The notes beneath the pieces were generated by a model. It was not told the origin of the DNA. It searched no databases and saw only the letters and a program-made list of their open reading frames with translations. A DNA stretch of 64,000 nt from Silurus meridionalis (lineage: Eukaryota; Chordata; Actinopteri; Siluriformes; Siluridae), in the NCBI RefSeq assembly GCF_014805685.1, contig NC_060890.1:17277000-17340999 (forward strand). The letters run 5' to 3'. Each line of letters opens with the position of its first letter. Position 1 is the first letter of the stretch. This document shows positions 46,001 to 57,392 of the stretch, one piece after another. Position numbers and translations under genes: made by a program.

Positions 46001-49000
46001 CATAATTTCTTACAATTTTCTGAATCAGTAATAGCTTCGTTACCAAGTATGTTTACACACACAGGGAATTTAAGTTGGCATCAGGAGCTTCCAGGGCAGG
46101 AGAAAGTACAGTCATAATGTAACAAAATAGTAACACAGACATTTAAATAATGCAATATATACAGAAGTAAAAATGTTGTATAAATGAATGTACAGATGTT
46201 TCTTTTACAAGTGTGCAGTTTACAAATGGACCATTTGGTTTCTATGTATACATGTGTCAGTTATGATGGACAATGTGTAGTTATGAATATTTGAATTGTT
46301 CATGCTAAGTAAAGCCTGCGGGGAAAAAACTGTTTGTGCCTGGCTGTTGTGGTAGTCGGTGCTCTGTTGTGCCGACCAGAAGGCAGCAGTTTGATGAGAG
46401 ACTGGGCTGGGTGTGTGAGGTCGGAAGTGATTTTCTTAGCCCTTTTCTCCATTCTGGAGGAGGGCAGTGTGGCACCTATAATCCTCTCAGCAGTTGTGAC
46501 CATCCACTGTAGCCTCTTGATGGCTGATTTGGTAGCTGAACAAACCAGACAGTTATAGATGTACACAGGACGGACTCAATGATGGCTGAGTAGAACTGTT
46601 TCAGCAGCTCCTGTGGCAGGTTGAATTTCCTCAGTTGGTGAAGGAAGTACAATCTCTGCTGGGCCTCTTTAGCAATTGAGTCAGTGTTATTGTCCCACTT
46701 CAGGTCCATCTTCAGAGATGGTGCTACCCAGAAAGTTGAATGACTCCACTTTTATTACAGTGCTGTTCATAATGATGAGTGTTGGAAGTGCTGGGGGATT
46801 TTTCCTGAAGTCACAGATCTTGATAGATTTTCAAAGAATTTTCTAGTGATATTTAATGTTAAACTGTGTAAAGTAATGAATCTGTGGGAAGGTTTAGTTC
46901 CTGTTATCACTTCTGACATAGTAGCTATAAAGGGTCACCTTGAGGTTAAGATGGAAAAAAAAAAGTTTCATTTCATGTAACTGAGTGCAACATTTTATTT
47001 TACAAAGAGCTGACATGAGTCTCAAACCATACATTTACATATTGAAAGCTTCACCCTATTAATAAATATTTTCCTTTTGCGATCGAAGAGTATCTGTAAG
47101 AGTGAAAGGGAAAGTTTATAGGACTGTGGTGAGACCTGCGATGTTGTATGGATAAGAGACAGTGGCATTAAATAAACGACAGGAAGTGGAGCTGGAGGTA
47201 GCAGAGCTGAAGATGTCGAGGTTTTCGTTGGGAGTGACAAGGATGGACAGGATTAAAAACTAGTTTATTAGCGGGACAGCGCATGTATGACATTTTGGAG
47301 ACAAGGTGAGGGAGGTGTGATTGAGATGGTTTGGACACGTGTAGAGGAGTGACATGGGGTATATTGGTAGGAGAATGCTGAGGATGGAGCCGCCAGGAAG
47401 GAGGAAAAGAGGAAGACTAAGGAGGAGGTTTATGGATGTGGTGAGGGAAGACATGCAGGTCGTTGGTGTGAAAGAGGCAGATGTAGAGGACAGGGGGGTA
47501 TGGAGACTGATGATCCGCTGTGGCAACCCCTAATAGGAGAAGCAGAAAGAAGAAGAAGAAGAATGAATATTTTTCTTTTATTAAACACCAATGTTTAATA
47601 TTTCACTTTTCGTACACACAAAAGGATAAAATATTAAGCACTTTATAAACAATATATTATTATTATAGTAACTTTCACACTCACCTATGTTTAAGCATTT
47701 CAGTTAAAGCTCCTATTATAAAACTCAACCATCTGACCAACCAGATTCAACACTGTGGTCCACTTGCACATCTGCCACTTTGTCACGATCATGTTCTCAT
47801 TAATAATTAAAGTTGTACGTTGTGTCATTTCAGTGGAAATTATGCACATGATGGAGCAGAGTAATGTTTCTGTGGAGGACGTTGAACCTGTTCCTCTTGA
47901 TCATGTGTAAGTGTGTAAGATTACCAAACGTTTACTGTCGTTAATGTTTGCATAGAGGAAGTAACACAATCTCAGTAACTGAAAGACAGAGGGTGGGCAT
48001 TGGGGCAGATACCCAACCTGAAAGTGATTAGCCAAGACAAGTTCAGTGTTCAACATGGCTTTCTTAACTGTTGTTGTTGAGCTAATTGTGTTGTGTTAAT
48101 AAGTAATTTAAGTCGATGCCATCCAAAGTCTTGTATCTAGATCTAGTCTAGATCTCAAGTGCAACAGTAAAAAAAGCGCTATTTTTACACACCATGGATG
48201 ATATTTGGGGTATAAAAGTAATCTAAATGTATAATTTTCAGCGCTAATCGTTAACTCACCTCAAGTGTTAACCCTCGTCAAATGATTTTATGATTCGGAT
48301 TTAGATTTTGGACATTATAATATACATCCTTAACTGTGTTAATGTGTTTTTTTTTGTTCATTTTGTGTGTGTATGACAGATTTGCCGAGATCAATGACTC
48401 AAGCCTAATGAGGCACGAGGGTCGAGGTTCCGAAGGTTTTCTAGAGCACATTTTTAAGCATGCTGCCAAAGAGCTCTTCGGCCTGGATGTAAATGATATT
48501 GTATACAAGACACTCAGGTTAGTCAAGCAGTCATCTAAGAAATGTATGTAAATGGGAAATGTTTTAGATTCATATAAGTAAAAATTTGGAGAATGCTGCT
48601 GTGGCAGGAAAAAGCGCATTGATTAGTCTCATCAGCTACAGGTGTAGTCTTACCGCTCGTTTCGTCCGCCTCCGCCATCCACTCGCGAACCGATGCCACA
48701 CCTACTGTTTACTTTTAGTTCATTTTACATCATAGTTTTTTTTTTGTCATCATTTCATGGCATGTGTTGTGCTTTTTTTTTATTGAATTTATTTAATGCT
48801 TTAAACAACAAACATTAACAAATTAACCAAACAGAATCTATACAGGACAATACTAATAACAATAACAACAACAGTAGCTTACATACAAAATTAAATAACG
48901 GATACAAATACATATAATTATATACATAAACATGAAAAAAAAGATAAAAATTTAATAAATAAATAAATCACAACCAACTACAGAGGAAAGACTTATACAG

Positions 49001-51320
49001 TAGTAACATTACAGATATACGTATTGTACACTCTTAGAAATCTATCACTTTTTTGTTTTTAACTAATCTAAGTGATATAATAAATGTTTATTTTAATTAA
49101 GAAAGGTGAAAAGGAAGGCTGCGACTTTGCGAGTTTTTGTTTATGAATAAAAAATTTCTCAAACAAAATGAAAAAGTTAACATTGTAATTCACTGATATA
49201 CAGTGAGGAAAATAAGTATTTGAACACCCTGCTATTTTGCAAGTTCTCCCACTTAGAAATCATGGAGGGGTCTGAAATTGTCATCGTAGGTGCATGTCCA
49301 CTGTGAGAGACATAATCTAAAAAAAAAAAAAATCCAGAAATCACAATGTATGATTTTTTAAAAACTATTTATTTGTATGATACCGCTGCAAATAAGTATT
49401 TGAACACCTGAGAAAGTCAATGTTAATATTTGGTACAGTAGCCTTTGTTTGCAATTACAGAGGTCAAACGTTTCCTGTAGTTTTTCACCAGGTTTGCACA
49501 CACTGCAGGAGGGATTTTGGCCCATTCCTCCACACAGATCTTCTCTAGATCAGTCAGGTTTCTGGCCTGTTGCTGAGAAACACGGAGTTTGAGCTCCCTC
49601 CAAAGATTCTCTATTGGGTTTAGGTCTGAAGACTGGCTAGGCCATGCCAGAACCTTGATATGCTTCTTACAGAGCCACTCCTTGGTTATCCTGGCTGTGT
49701 GCTTGGTCATTGTCATGTTGGAAGACCCAGCCTCGACCCATCTTCAATGCTCTAACTGAGGGAAGGAGGTTGTTCCCCAAAATCTCGCAATACATGGCGC
49801 GGTCATCCTCTCCTTAATACAGTGCAGTCGCCTGTCCCATGTGCAGAAAAACACCCCAAAGCATAATGCTACCACCCCCATGCTTCACAGTAGGGATGGT
49901 GTTCTTGGGATGGTACTCATCATTCTTCTTCCTCCAAACACGTTTAGTGGAATTATGACCCAAAAGTTCTATTTTGGTCTCATCTGACCACATGACTTTC
50001 TCCCATGACTCCTCTGGATCATCCAAATGGTCATTGGCAAACTTAAGACGTGCCTGGACATGTGCTGGTTTAAGCAGGGGAACCTTCCGTGCCATGCATG
50101 ATTTCAAACCATGACGTCTTAGTGTATTACCAACAGTAACCTTGGAAACGGTGGTCCCAGCTCTTTTCAGGTCATTGACAAGCTCCTCCCGTGTAGTTCT
50201 GGGCTGATTTCTCACCTTCCTTAGGATCATTGAGACCCCACGAGGTGAGATCTTGCATGGAGCCCCAGTCTGAGGGAGATTGACAGTCATGTTTAGCTTC
50301 TTCCATTTTCTAATGATTGCTCCAACAGTGGACCTTTTTATTTACCAAGCTGCTTGGCAATTTCACCGTAGCCCTTTTCAGCCTTGTGGAGGTGTACAAT
50401 TTTGTCTCTAGTGTCTTTGGACAGCTCTTTGGTCTTGACTATGTTAGTAGTTGGATTCTTACTGATTGTATGGGGTGGACAGGTGTCTTTATGCAGCTAA
50501 CGACCTCAAACAGGTGCATCTAATTTAGGATAATAAATGTAGTGGAGGTGGACATTTTAAAGGCAGACTAACAGGTCTTTGAGGGTAAGAATTCTAGCTG
50601 ATAGGCAGGTGTTCAAATACTTATTTGCAGCTGTATCATACAAATAAATAGTTTAAAAATCATATATTGTGATTTCTGGATTTTTTTTTTTTAGATTATG
50701 TCTCTCACAGTGAACATGCACCTACGATGACAATTTCAGACCCCTCCATGATTTCTCAGTGGGAGAACTTTCAAAATAGCAGGGTGTTCAAATACTTATT
50801 TTCCTCACTGTATTAGTTTTATCTTTGTATTAACATATTGACATCTTTTAACTGGAAGGTTCTGGAAGAATCAATGTGATTTATCTATACGAAGAAATAA
50901 GCTATTCCAGAAGCCTTTTTTCACATTGAAAAAAATAAATGGATCATTGTTTCATCTTCAATACGCCATGTGTTGTGCTTCTACTAGGAACCGAGACTTC
51001 CAGGAGGTGGTGCTCGAGCGTGATGGAGAGACGCTGCTTCAGTTTGCTGCAGTCTATGGTTTCCGGAACATTCAGACTCTTGTGCACCGCATGCGGAAAG
51101 GCAAAGTGCCCTACCATCTAGTAGAGGTTCTGTCCTGTCCTGGAGGTATGGATGTGTTTCTGTGAGGGTTTACACTGAGATATTCTTGTTTTATTTAAAT
51201 TTGTTTGTAAAGGATGTTTAATTATGTGCAAATCAAGATTTATAAATATTACAATATTTTAGAAAAAATAAACATATTCAATAGTAAAATAAAATCTTCC
51301 TTCTGAACAATTAAAATATT

Positions 51321-51396
<76 letters not shown>

Positions 51397-52179
51397 CTTT
51401 TTTACAAAAATGATATAATTCAATCAGTATTTTATTACATTTTAATATTTTTATTATTTGTTATTTATATCTTTCTTTTTTCTTTTTTTTTTTTATCACA
51501 GAAGTATATAACAGTGCCTTGCATAAGCATTAAACTTTTTACATTGTTTGAATTGTTATAAATATGTACATGTATGCCATAAATCCAAATGATAAACCCA
51601 TCAATTTGAAGTGGTAATCAGTATAATTTGCTAAATTATTGACAAATTAAATACATAGTATTTGCATAATGCACACACAGTGTTGCATCTTGTCGTATAC
51701 AGAATGGGTCTAATGTAAAGCTTAATTTTTGATTGCCGATTATTGATTATGATTATTGCACACCAGTTATTTGTAATTCAACGTGAAATTGCCATATGCG
51801 TTAAAAACAATCTCGGCCATACAGACCCCTTTACAGTTCAGCCAGGAAATGTTTACCATTGCTCTACATTTCTATTTAAATGGGAATCCAGTTGAAAAGA
51901 GTTCTTTATAACTGCTTTTGTGTGCCAGGTTGTGTGAGTGGGCGTGGGCAGGCAGAGGGAGAAGGAGGAAAGCCCGATCGAGCTCTAGTCCAACAAATGG
52001 AGGAAGCATACAACTCTCTGTCCGTCCGGCTTCCTGAAGCCAACCCTGAAGTCCAGCGTCTCTATGAGGACTGGCTGGAAGGAGAGGACTCCCCACGTGC
52101 CCAGCAGATTCTACACACTCACTACAACAACCACACACAATCGCCCTCAAACACCCCCGGACCTGACATACAGTGGTGA
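41633..52179 (+). CDS. narf: NARF, nuclear prelamin A recognition factor (iron-hydrogenase-like)
   Basis: Eleven plus-strand exons join in phase: 41633-41689, 41768-41833, 42129-42254, 42368-42500, 42690-42824, 43824-43942, 44705-44834, 47834-47906, 48380-48517, 50988-51145 and 51929-52179, giving 461 residues (human 456). The N-terminus [20 protein letters not shown] has a Cys cluster, and a second follows in [15 protein letters not shown]. The hydrogenase-like core has [53 protein letters not shown] and [16 protein letters not shown]. The end is the small-domain [13 protein letters not shown] and GPDIQW. NARF is known to bind prelamin A at the nuclear lamina. The close paralogue CIAO3 acts in cytosolic Fe-S assembly, but the DIQW end and the cybc1 neighbour favour NARF. 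Introns 7 and 9 carry LINE and Tc1 insertions. Confidence 0.95.
42994..43034. repeat. (GT)n microsatellite
   Basis: GT run in narf intron 5. Confidence 0.95.
43462..43690. mobile_element. Candidate MITE with ~30-bp terminal inverted repeats
   Basis: The left end (43462-43491) and the reversed right end (43661-43690) share GATACTT, then ATTGGACGAGACATCT, including a perfect 15-bp TTGGACGAGACATCT. The interior has no coding capacity. I do not recognise the family. A target duplication was not clear, so the true ends may lie slightly further out. Confidence 0.7.
44095..44530 (+). repeat. Dispersed repeat, copy 2
   Basis: Same order of blocks as 4660-5035, better preserved: 'gaactgccactccctggctgt', 'caccattctgtgtaaactc', 'aaaccagcccatctggcacc' and 'gattggataattgcctgaatg'. 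It resembles a repeat widespread in teleosts that ends near a 'gttcctaataaa' motif. Confidence 0.75.
45475..45945. mobile_element. Decayed hAT-like non-autonomous element
   Basis: The right side 'aaaccggtctgtggtgcaaaa', then 'ggttggggaccgctg', is a common hAT terminus (reversed: cagcggtccccaacc). The left side 'ccagtgggtcaaatg' and 'ccgggccgcacagaaag' would be its damaged partner. Interior blocks such as 'ccgctaacacacaatacatta' have no coding potential. In narf intron 7. Confidence 0.6.
46285..46830 (-). mobile_element. L2-like LINE 3' fragment (minus)
   Basis: The minus strand reads [20 protein letters not shown], then [20 protein letters not shown], and after a frameshift [20 protein letters not shown] to the end. 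These match the C-terminal region of L2-like ORF2 also seen at 30384-30929. Frameshifted and truncated; in narf intron 7. Confidence 0.85.
47085..47560 (+). mobile_element. 3' end of an RTE-type LINE (copy 3, plus)
   Basis: It opens 'aagagtgaaagggaaagttta' and runs through 'cgacaggaagtggagctgg', 'aagatgtcgaggttttcg' and 'aggagaatgctgaggatgg' to 'cggcaacccctaatagg'-like text at 47521-47537, then (aag)n. Reversed, the text matches 19250-19705 and 31670-32100. Stops are present in the expected frame (for example tggataag, then taaataaacg). Confidence 0.85.
48775..49200. other. narf intron 9 left part, no gene seen
   Basis: AT-rich, A-rich sequence with short ata/aca runs; no coding signal. Confidence 0.5.
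49201..50810 (-). mobile_element. Near full-length Tc1/mariner transposon with IR/DR ends (inactive)
   Basis: Element of 1610 bp flanked by TA (49199-49200, 50811-50812). Each end has a ~210-bp inverted repeat carrying two direct repeats: the outer one starts CAGTGAGGAAAATAAGTATT, and the inner one (49386-49409 and 50606-50632) contains CAAATAAGTATTTGAACACC. This is the IR/DR layout of Sleeping Beauty-type elements. The minus strand encodes a Tc1 transposase in pieces: an N-terminal part near 50440-50340 with its start codon changed to ATA and an early stop, a middle frame 50290-49814 with [12 protein letters not shown], and an end frame 49716-49423 with [13 protein letters not shown]. It cannot make a full transposase. 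Confidence 0.93.
49423..50290 (-). pseudogene. Broken Tc1 transposase gene
   Basis: Two separated minus-strand frames, 50290-49814 and 49716-49423, cover the second DNA-binding helix region ([11 protein letters not shown]), the first catalytic Asp (MWSDETK), a GGG motif ([12 protein letters not shown]) and the C-terminal part with the last acidic catalytic residue ([11 protein letters not shown]). Frameshifts between them and stops upstream show loss of function. Confidence 0.88.
51326..51396. repeat. (CT)n followed by (AT)n microsatellite
   Basis: Compound dinucleotide array in narf intron 10. Confidence 0.97.
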
Positions 52180-52591
52180 AAGAGGCCAAGAAAAAGACCT
52201 GTTTTATCTTTTTATGTCGGATCAGAGATTCACAGCAGGCAAACAAACGGGTCCAAGTAAAGATCAAGCTGCGGCTATGAAAGATTTCATGCTATAAGAC
52301 ATGTGACCTCTTAGCAGCCAATCACAGACTGCTGAACTGTTTTTTTTTTTTGTTTTTTTTTCTTACTTTTTAAGTTATATAGCTTTTCAGAAAATCAATG
52401 AATTATAAGAGATATGATGTCATATGCCTTTCAATCCTTGTGTAAAAATGTGAGCGCAATAACTTAAACCTATAATTGAATTAATCATAGCGTTGGGTTA
52501 CATGAAATTTTAGTGCCTGTCTGGAATTGTTCCTAAAAGAACAAAGTGCATAAAGTGCACAAATGTTTACTGGTTAATGGTGCCACTATAT

Positions 52592-52597
52592 AATAAA
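52592..52597 (+). terminator. Candidate polyadenylation signal of narf
   Basis: AATAAA about 410 bp after the stop; further AAATAAAT follows at about 52613. Confidence 0.6.
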
Positions 52598-54507
52598 AAG
52601 ATTTATTCGTTTAAATAAATACCCTTACATTTATTATTATTTTTTAATTGTATGGTTTATGAACCATAAAAAAAAATCAATTTCATCCACCAAGGATGAT
52701 AATAATCTGTGTTCAAGTATAAACGTTGAAGAAAAGACTATTAGTTTATATGCACAAGGCAGTTTGGTTTTATTGATGTTTCTTCATAATCAGAAGTGAA
52801 CAAAAGGGTAAGAAATATGTAATGCTAATTACTTTAAAAGTTTGTATATCCCTTTCTGGATGTAATATAAAATATTATTTAATAACCTGTTGGATTTAGT
52901 GTCTTATTTCGCTAATCAGCATTTGTAAACATTTTTCCTTGTTTTTCTTGACATTGTTTAGACCAAATCAGATATTTAAGCAGAGAGAGTTTGCTTTTGG
53001 TCTGGTTTTTTGTATCTATGTATTTTCCTCTTTCATATCAAATGCACCTACAATTTTGGAAATCAGCTGTGAAATAGAAGTATACTTTATTATACAGTAC
53101 ATCCAAAAGTAATGGGGGGGTGTAAACTTTTACTCTTAATATTTACAATTGTAGTAGAAAATAAATTCTGCATATCGCCACAAGATGGCAATGTTCGTCC
53201 TGTGTTAAAATCTACTCCTGTTTTAGCAGCCACTTGTTTGATTCTCTTGGAAAAGACAGAAGTATAGCATTTGCAAATGGTCATGTATCATTTTACCGTA
53301 TTTATCTTTATCCTGCTCTTTTATGAAGCCAATATTTATCCTTTTCACACTTTGACACATGACTCACCTGTATTCCTGAAGAGACTGTATGGGAAAGCCT
53401 AGAGATCACTTAATTCATATTTGCACAAGCTTAGATTTCACATTGTTGCCACTGAGATGCCCATTATACATGCACTGATTAAGAGATGGTGCAATATGTA
53501 CTTGTGCACAGAGTGACTCTGCTTTAATTACAGTTTGTTATATCAATGTAGGATTATTGCTTGTGTTGGCAGAACTCTGGTCATTGATGAGAGTTAAGAT
53601 AATGTGTACTGTACGGTTTTATCTGTTAGAGAAACACAAATTAACACAAAGGCTAAAGTTCTATGTGGGTGGAGAGTCTCTCAGTGTACATTTGCACCAT
53701 GATTATATTTAAGATCAATATCTGAAATTAGAGTGATTTATATGACCTTTATAAAAAAAAAAAAAAAAAAAACATTTAACCTTTTAAGAAGTATCAGGAT
53801 TCCTTGACCTCCATTTCCCTGAACTGTCAAAATAAAAAATCCTTGAAAACTTTATTGGTTTGTGGGTGAAGTAAAAGGAAATTGCATCTGAGTTTATCTC
53901 ACCACAGAACATTCAATTTCATTTTATGGCAGTTTCATGTTTAAAAACCTATTACAACATATAAGCATTTAATTAATACATTTCTACAATGAATGGCCAA
54001 AATTCAAACTTGATTAATCGACGTGGGCTAAAAGTGAAATCGCTTTATAACAAACTGCATTATATTATAATAAAAGTTGCTATGGTTGCTCAAATTTATG
54101 ATTTCATAATAATTATAATAAATAAATAAATGGAAACATTACTTTGTAATCTGATAAACTATTGGAGTTTTATTTTGTGTAAAAACTTTTATAAATTCTT
54201 AAATAGTACAATATAAAGATAGAAACAATCCTATTTATAGTACAATGATTTTAATGCCTGTAATATCAGTGACCTGTAATGAAAGACATTAAGCAGCTTT
54301 TTTTTTTTCTTCTCCAATTTGGGCTAATTTAAATACACTTCTCTGCTTTTCTCTACTATCTTCTACTTTTCATTTTAATTTAATCAAATCAGAAGTCACA
54401 TTGGGTCCGCTTTGGCCCTCTAGTCCTAGTTTGGGCATCATTGATTTAAAGTTTACAATAAGGTACATAATTAAACTAAAATCAAATCAGTAAATTAGAA
54501 AGATTTC

Positions 54508-54760
54508 AATTCAATTCAATTCATTTTTATTTGTATAGCAATTTTAACAATAGACATTGTCTCAAAGCTTTTCTGCAATTCTTCTATTTCTGATCTTGCA
54601 GTAATTAAGAATGAATAAGATTGTTCCTATTAATTTTATTATATTATAAGTCTGTCCCTAATGAGCGAGCCAGTGGCAACTGTGGCAAGGAAAAAGTTCC
54701 TGTGTTGGCATAGTGAAGAAACCTAAATGGAACCAGACTCAAGAGGGAACCCATCCTCAT
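54508..54760 (-). repeat. Dispersed repeat of the 'aaagcgctatagaaataaac' family
   Basis: Starts 'ttcaattcatttttatttg', then 'acaatagacattgtctcaaagc', later 'aactgtggcaaggaaaaagttcc' and 'gaagaaacctaaatggaacc'. Same block order as 19888-20080. Confidence 0.75.
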
Positions 54761-54954
54761 CTGGGTGGCACCGAAATGTCCATTTATTAAAGTTAAAGAT
54801 TGTTGAGTTGTGCAGTGATGATAAAATGCTGAGCCATTACAGCAGACTGTTGACATAAAGTACAGACCAAATCCATCCTCAAAGCTCCTGTGTTGCTCTT
54901 GCGTAAAGCTCTCTTAAGACCCCCAAAAATATGACCTTGATCCAGAAAAAGTGG

Positions 54955-55112
54955 AGGAAGCTCAGTGGATAGGATGCTGGTCTTGTAATTTAGATGGTTG
55001 TGAGTTCAAATCCCATCACTATCAAGCAGCTGCCATTGATGAGCCCTCGATCAAGGCCCTTAAATTGTAAGTCCCTCAGTATAAGGGAGTCTGTCAAATG
55101 CCATAAATCTAA
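54955..55112 (+). repeat. tRNA-headed SINE copy
   Basis: A-box-like agctcagtggataggatgctgg and box-B-like ttgtgagttcaaatccc, then 'cgatcaaggcccttaaa' and the tail 'tctgtcaaatgccataaat'. Confidence 0.8.
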
Positions 55113-55428
55113 AAAGATTATCCAATTTTATGAAACAACAAAGACAGCAAATGTATTATAAATATTTTTTTTATATTACCTGCATTTTGACAGTTTGATT
55201 ATTAATATCCTAACATATGTCTCATGAATGTTTTTGTTGCTTGTGAAACAGGGACATCAATAACACTCCAACACAGTGAGGTAAGGGTGTGCAAATATTT
55301 GCACTCACCTGAAGGTAACATTTAATAGACTTTTAATAACTTTAATAGCATTTTAAAAGATAGACTCTCTGTCCATGTGTGTTCTCTTTCTTACTGAATG
55401 ACTTCCTAACATATATACATACATACAA

Positions 55429-55433
<5 letters not shown>

Positions 55434-55480
<47 letters not shown>
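55434..55480. repeat. (CA)n microsatellite
   Basis: Uninterrupted CA run preceded by (atac)n. Confidence 0.95.
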
Positions 55481-55482
<2 letters not shown>

Positions 55483-55655
55483 CTTGGCCTATTCTCTACA
55501 GCTTCTACATTGCCCAGGGCCATTATAATTATTTGTTGTACTTGCTCAACAGCATCTGCACATTCTTCACTGCCAGAGCCTTCACATTTACATTTATTTG
55601 CTGTACATATATTAATCTGCACTTATCAGATTGCATTATGCTACTATTTTTTTTA

Positions 55656-55677
55656 TCTATCTATCTATCTATCTATC

Positions 55678-55764
<87 letters not shown>

Positions 55765-55765
55765 A
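55656..55765. repeat. (CTAT)n microsatellite, first array
   Basis: Tetranucleotide repeat with two 'catc' breaks, directly after a LINE-tail-like block. Confidence 0.97.
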
Positions 55766-56245
55766 TCTAATTTGATCTAATCTAATCAAATCTAATCTAA
55801 TTTATCTAATCTATCTGCACAAATCGACCTGTTTTATAAACACCTATTTAAAAACCATTACATGCACAATTTTTTTTTATCTGACACTGTTGCACTTTAC
55901 ACATTAGTCTTTTTATTTATTTATTTATTTATTTATTACACTGCTGTTACCTCATACAAAATCTGTCTATATTGCACTGACTGCCTATACAAACTGCATT
56001 GACAATGTAAACACTTGATGAGAGAAAAGAGAAATATCGATGCCTCAATTTAAATTCCTTTGTATGTCTGCACATACAGTATGGTGCCATTGACAAATAA
56101 AAACCTTGAGCCTTGAACTCCTCTATCTGTAATTCACCTGCAATCTTTCTGCTGATCCTGCACTATTACCCCAGCTTCCTGACAAGCTGGGATATGTGAA
56201 GAAAAATTTCATAGTGCTGTTATGTACATTTGACAAGTAAAAAGC

Positions 56246-56341
<96 letters not shown>
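56246..56341. repeat. (CTAT)n microsatellite, second array
   Basis: About 24 uninterrupted CTAT units following 'gacaagtaaaaagcat', a LINE-tail-like end. Confidence 0.97.
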
Positions 56342-56342
<1 letters not shown>

Positions 56343-56411
56343 AAGAGATAGGTCAGTGCAGTACTTCATGCATTATACTACTTTACTCTTGTAGTTAGTA
56401 CAGTAGTTGTA

Positions 56412-56457
56412 GATGTGCTTTGGCGACCCCTACTGGGAGCAGTCGAAAGAAGACGCA
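56412..56457 (+). mobile_element. Tiny RTE LINE 3' end scrap
   Basis: The text 'gatgtgctttggcgaccccta' and 'ctgggagcagtcgaaagaaga' matches the extreme 3' end shared by the RTE copies here (reversed at 19255 and 31675). Very short, likely a severely 5'-truncated insertion. Confidence 0.6.
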
Positions 56458-56487
56458 GTCTCTTGTAGTTAGTAGGGGTTAGTTCGC

Positions 56488-56660
56488 GAGTTCTGATTGG
56501 TCGGTTTCCTGTCAGTCATACTTACGTCACGTCGCTTTTGAGCAGAGCCGCGTCAGGACACCTCACTGGGACTGAAGAAGTCTTCATAAGTTCAACAACT
56601 GCGAGAGGAAGTGTCACACACACATCATCCTCCTCCTCCTCCTCCTCCTCCTCCTCCTTC
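56488..56660 (+). promoter_or_regulatory. nherf1 promoter and 5' UTR signals
   Basis: A reversed CCAAT (gattgg, 56494-56500) is followed by a CRE-like TTACGTCA (56522-56529). A (CTC)n tract of about ten units (56627-56657) lies in the probable 5' UTR. A TATA box is not evident. Confidence 0.55.
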
Positions 56661-56810
56661 ACACCACTGCTGACTACATGGGAACTTTTCTCGCGAGCTT
56701 TCCGTAGGAAGTGAGCAGTTTGTAACTTTTCTCCCCGCGACCTTTTGGCTTCCTTTGCAGTTGAACCCTCGTGTAAATCTGTGTCCGGTTCTCAGCAGTA
56801 GTTTGCGGTG

Positions 56811-57392
56811 ATGGCAGGCGAGCTGAGGCCCCGACTGTGCGTCCTGGAGAAGGGCAATGACGGCTATGGCTTCCACCTGCACGGGGAGAAGAACAAAGCC
56901 GGTCAGTTTATCCGCCTGGTAGAGCCTGGTTCTCCAGCCGAGCTGTCTGGTTTAATGGCCGGAGATAAGCTGACGTACGTTAACGGGGAGAGTGTGGAGG
57001 GTGAGAGCCACCAGCAGGTCGTGTCCCGGATACGTGCTGTCACGGGCAGCCTGAAGCTCATCGTCGTGGACCCCGAGACAGCCGAGTATCTCAAAAAACA
57101 CAATTTACCCTGCAGGAAGGAGTTCGTCAGGGACGGATTGCCGACGCCCGCAGACCAGCCGGACACCAGCGTCCAGGAGAGGAACGGCAATGGCACCGAC
57201 AGCCCTGTCCCTGCCTCTGATCCTGTCCCTGCCTCTGATCCTGTCCCTGATCCTGTCCTTGATCCTGTCCCTGATCCTGTACCTGATCCTGTCCCTGCTC
57301 CTGTCCACGTCTCTGCTCCTGTTCCTGTTCCTGCTCCTGTCTCAGCCTCTAACGGAGATATGGGGATCAACAACCTCAGCCTGAACTCCAAG
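56811..57392 (+). CDS. nherf1: NHERF-family PDZ scaffold, first coding exon (probably NHERF1)
   Basis: An exon of 194 codons begins at ATG 56811 ([10 protein letters not shown]) and ends at a donor AAG/GTAAAT (57392/57393), phase 0. Residues 5-85 form PDZ1: carboxylate-binding loop GYGFHLHG, then [29 protein letters not shown] and [10 protein letters not shown], finishing at [14 protein letters not shown]. The following linker is unusual: residues about 127-180 are Val/Pro/Asp-rich repeats ([18 protein letters not shown]). The exon ends before PDZ2, which lies right of the window with the ezrin-binding tail. NHERF1 is known to tether NHE3, CFTR and GPCRs to ERM proteins under the apical membrane. 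PDZ1 is closer to NHERF1 than NHERF2 by eye, and the narf/cybc1 neighbours (human 17q25) agree, but the paralogue is not proven. Confidence 0.88.
57204..57345 (+). repeat. Coding tandem repeat in the NHERF linker
   Basis: Variations of a 12-base unit (cctgtccctgat or cctgtccctgct) repeat about ten times in frame, encoding P-V-P-D/A steps. The array is imperfect, with tcc/tac/ctt variants. Confidence 0.85.

Larger units (their letters stand above)
52640..56410. other. Intergenic region between narf and nherf1
   Basis: No gene recognised. It holds poly-A/T tracts, a dispersed repeat (54508-54760), a SINE (54955-55112), LINE 3' tails ending 'gacaaataaaaacc' and 'gacaagtaaaaag' (about 55500-56240) and three microsatellites. 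Confidence 0.6.

Noticed and set aside
48278..48619. 113-codon minus-strand frame over a narf exon
   Set aside because: Antisense shadow of the narf exon at 48380-48517.
41633..52179. Identity as CIAO3 (NARFL) rather than NARF
   Set aside because: The head-to-head neighbour cybc1, the end DIQW and the N-terminal sequence fit NARF better.
55510..55775. Tyr-Leu-Ser repeat frames
   Set aside because: Translations of the (CTAT)n array.
56903..57391. A 162-codon frame opposite the NHERF exon
   Set aside because: It is the antisense shadow of a clear PDZ exon. Its Gly/Thr repeats come from the coding minisatellite.
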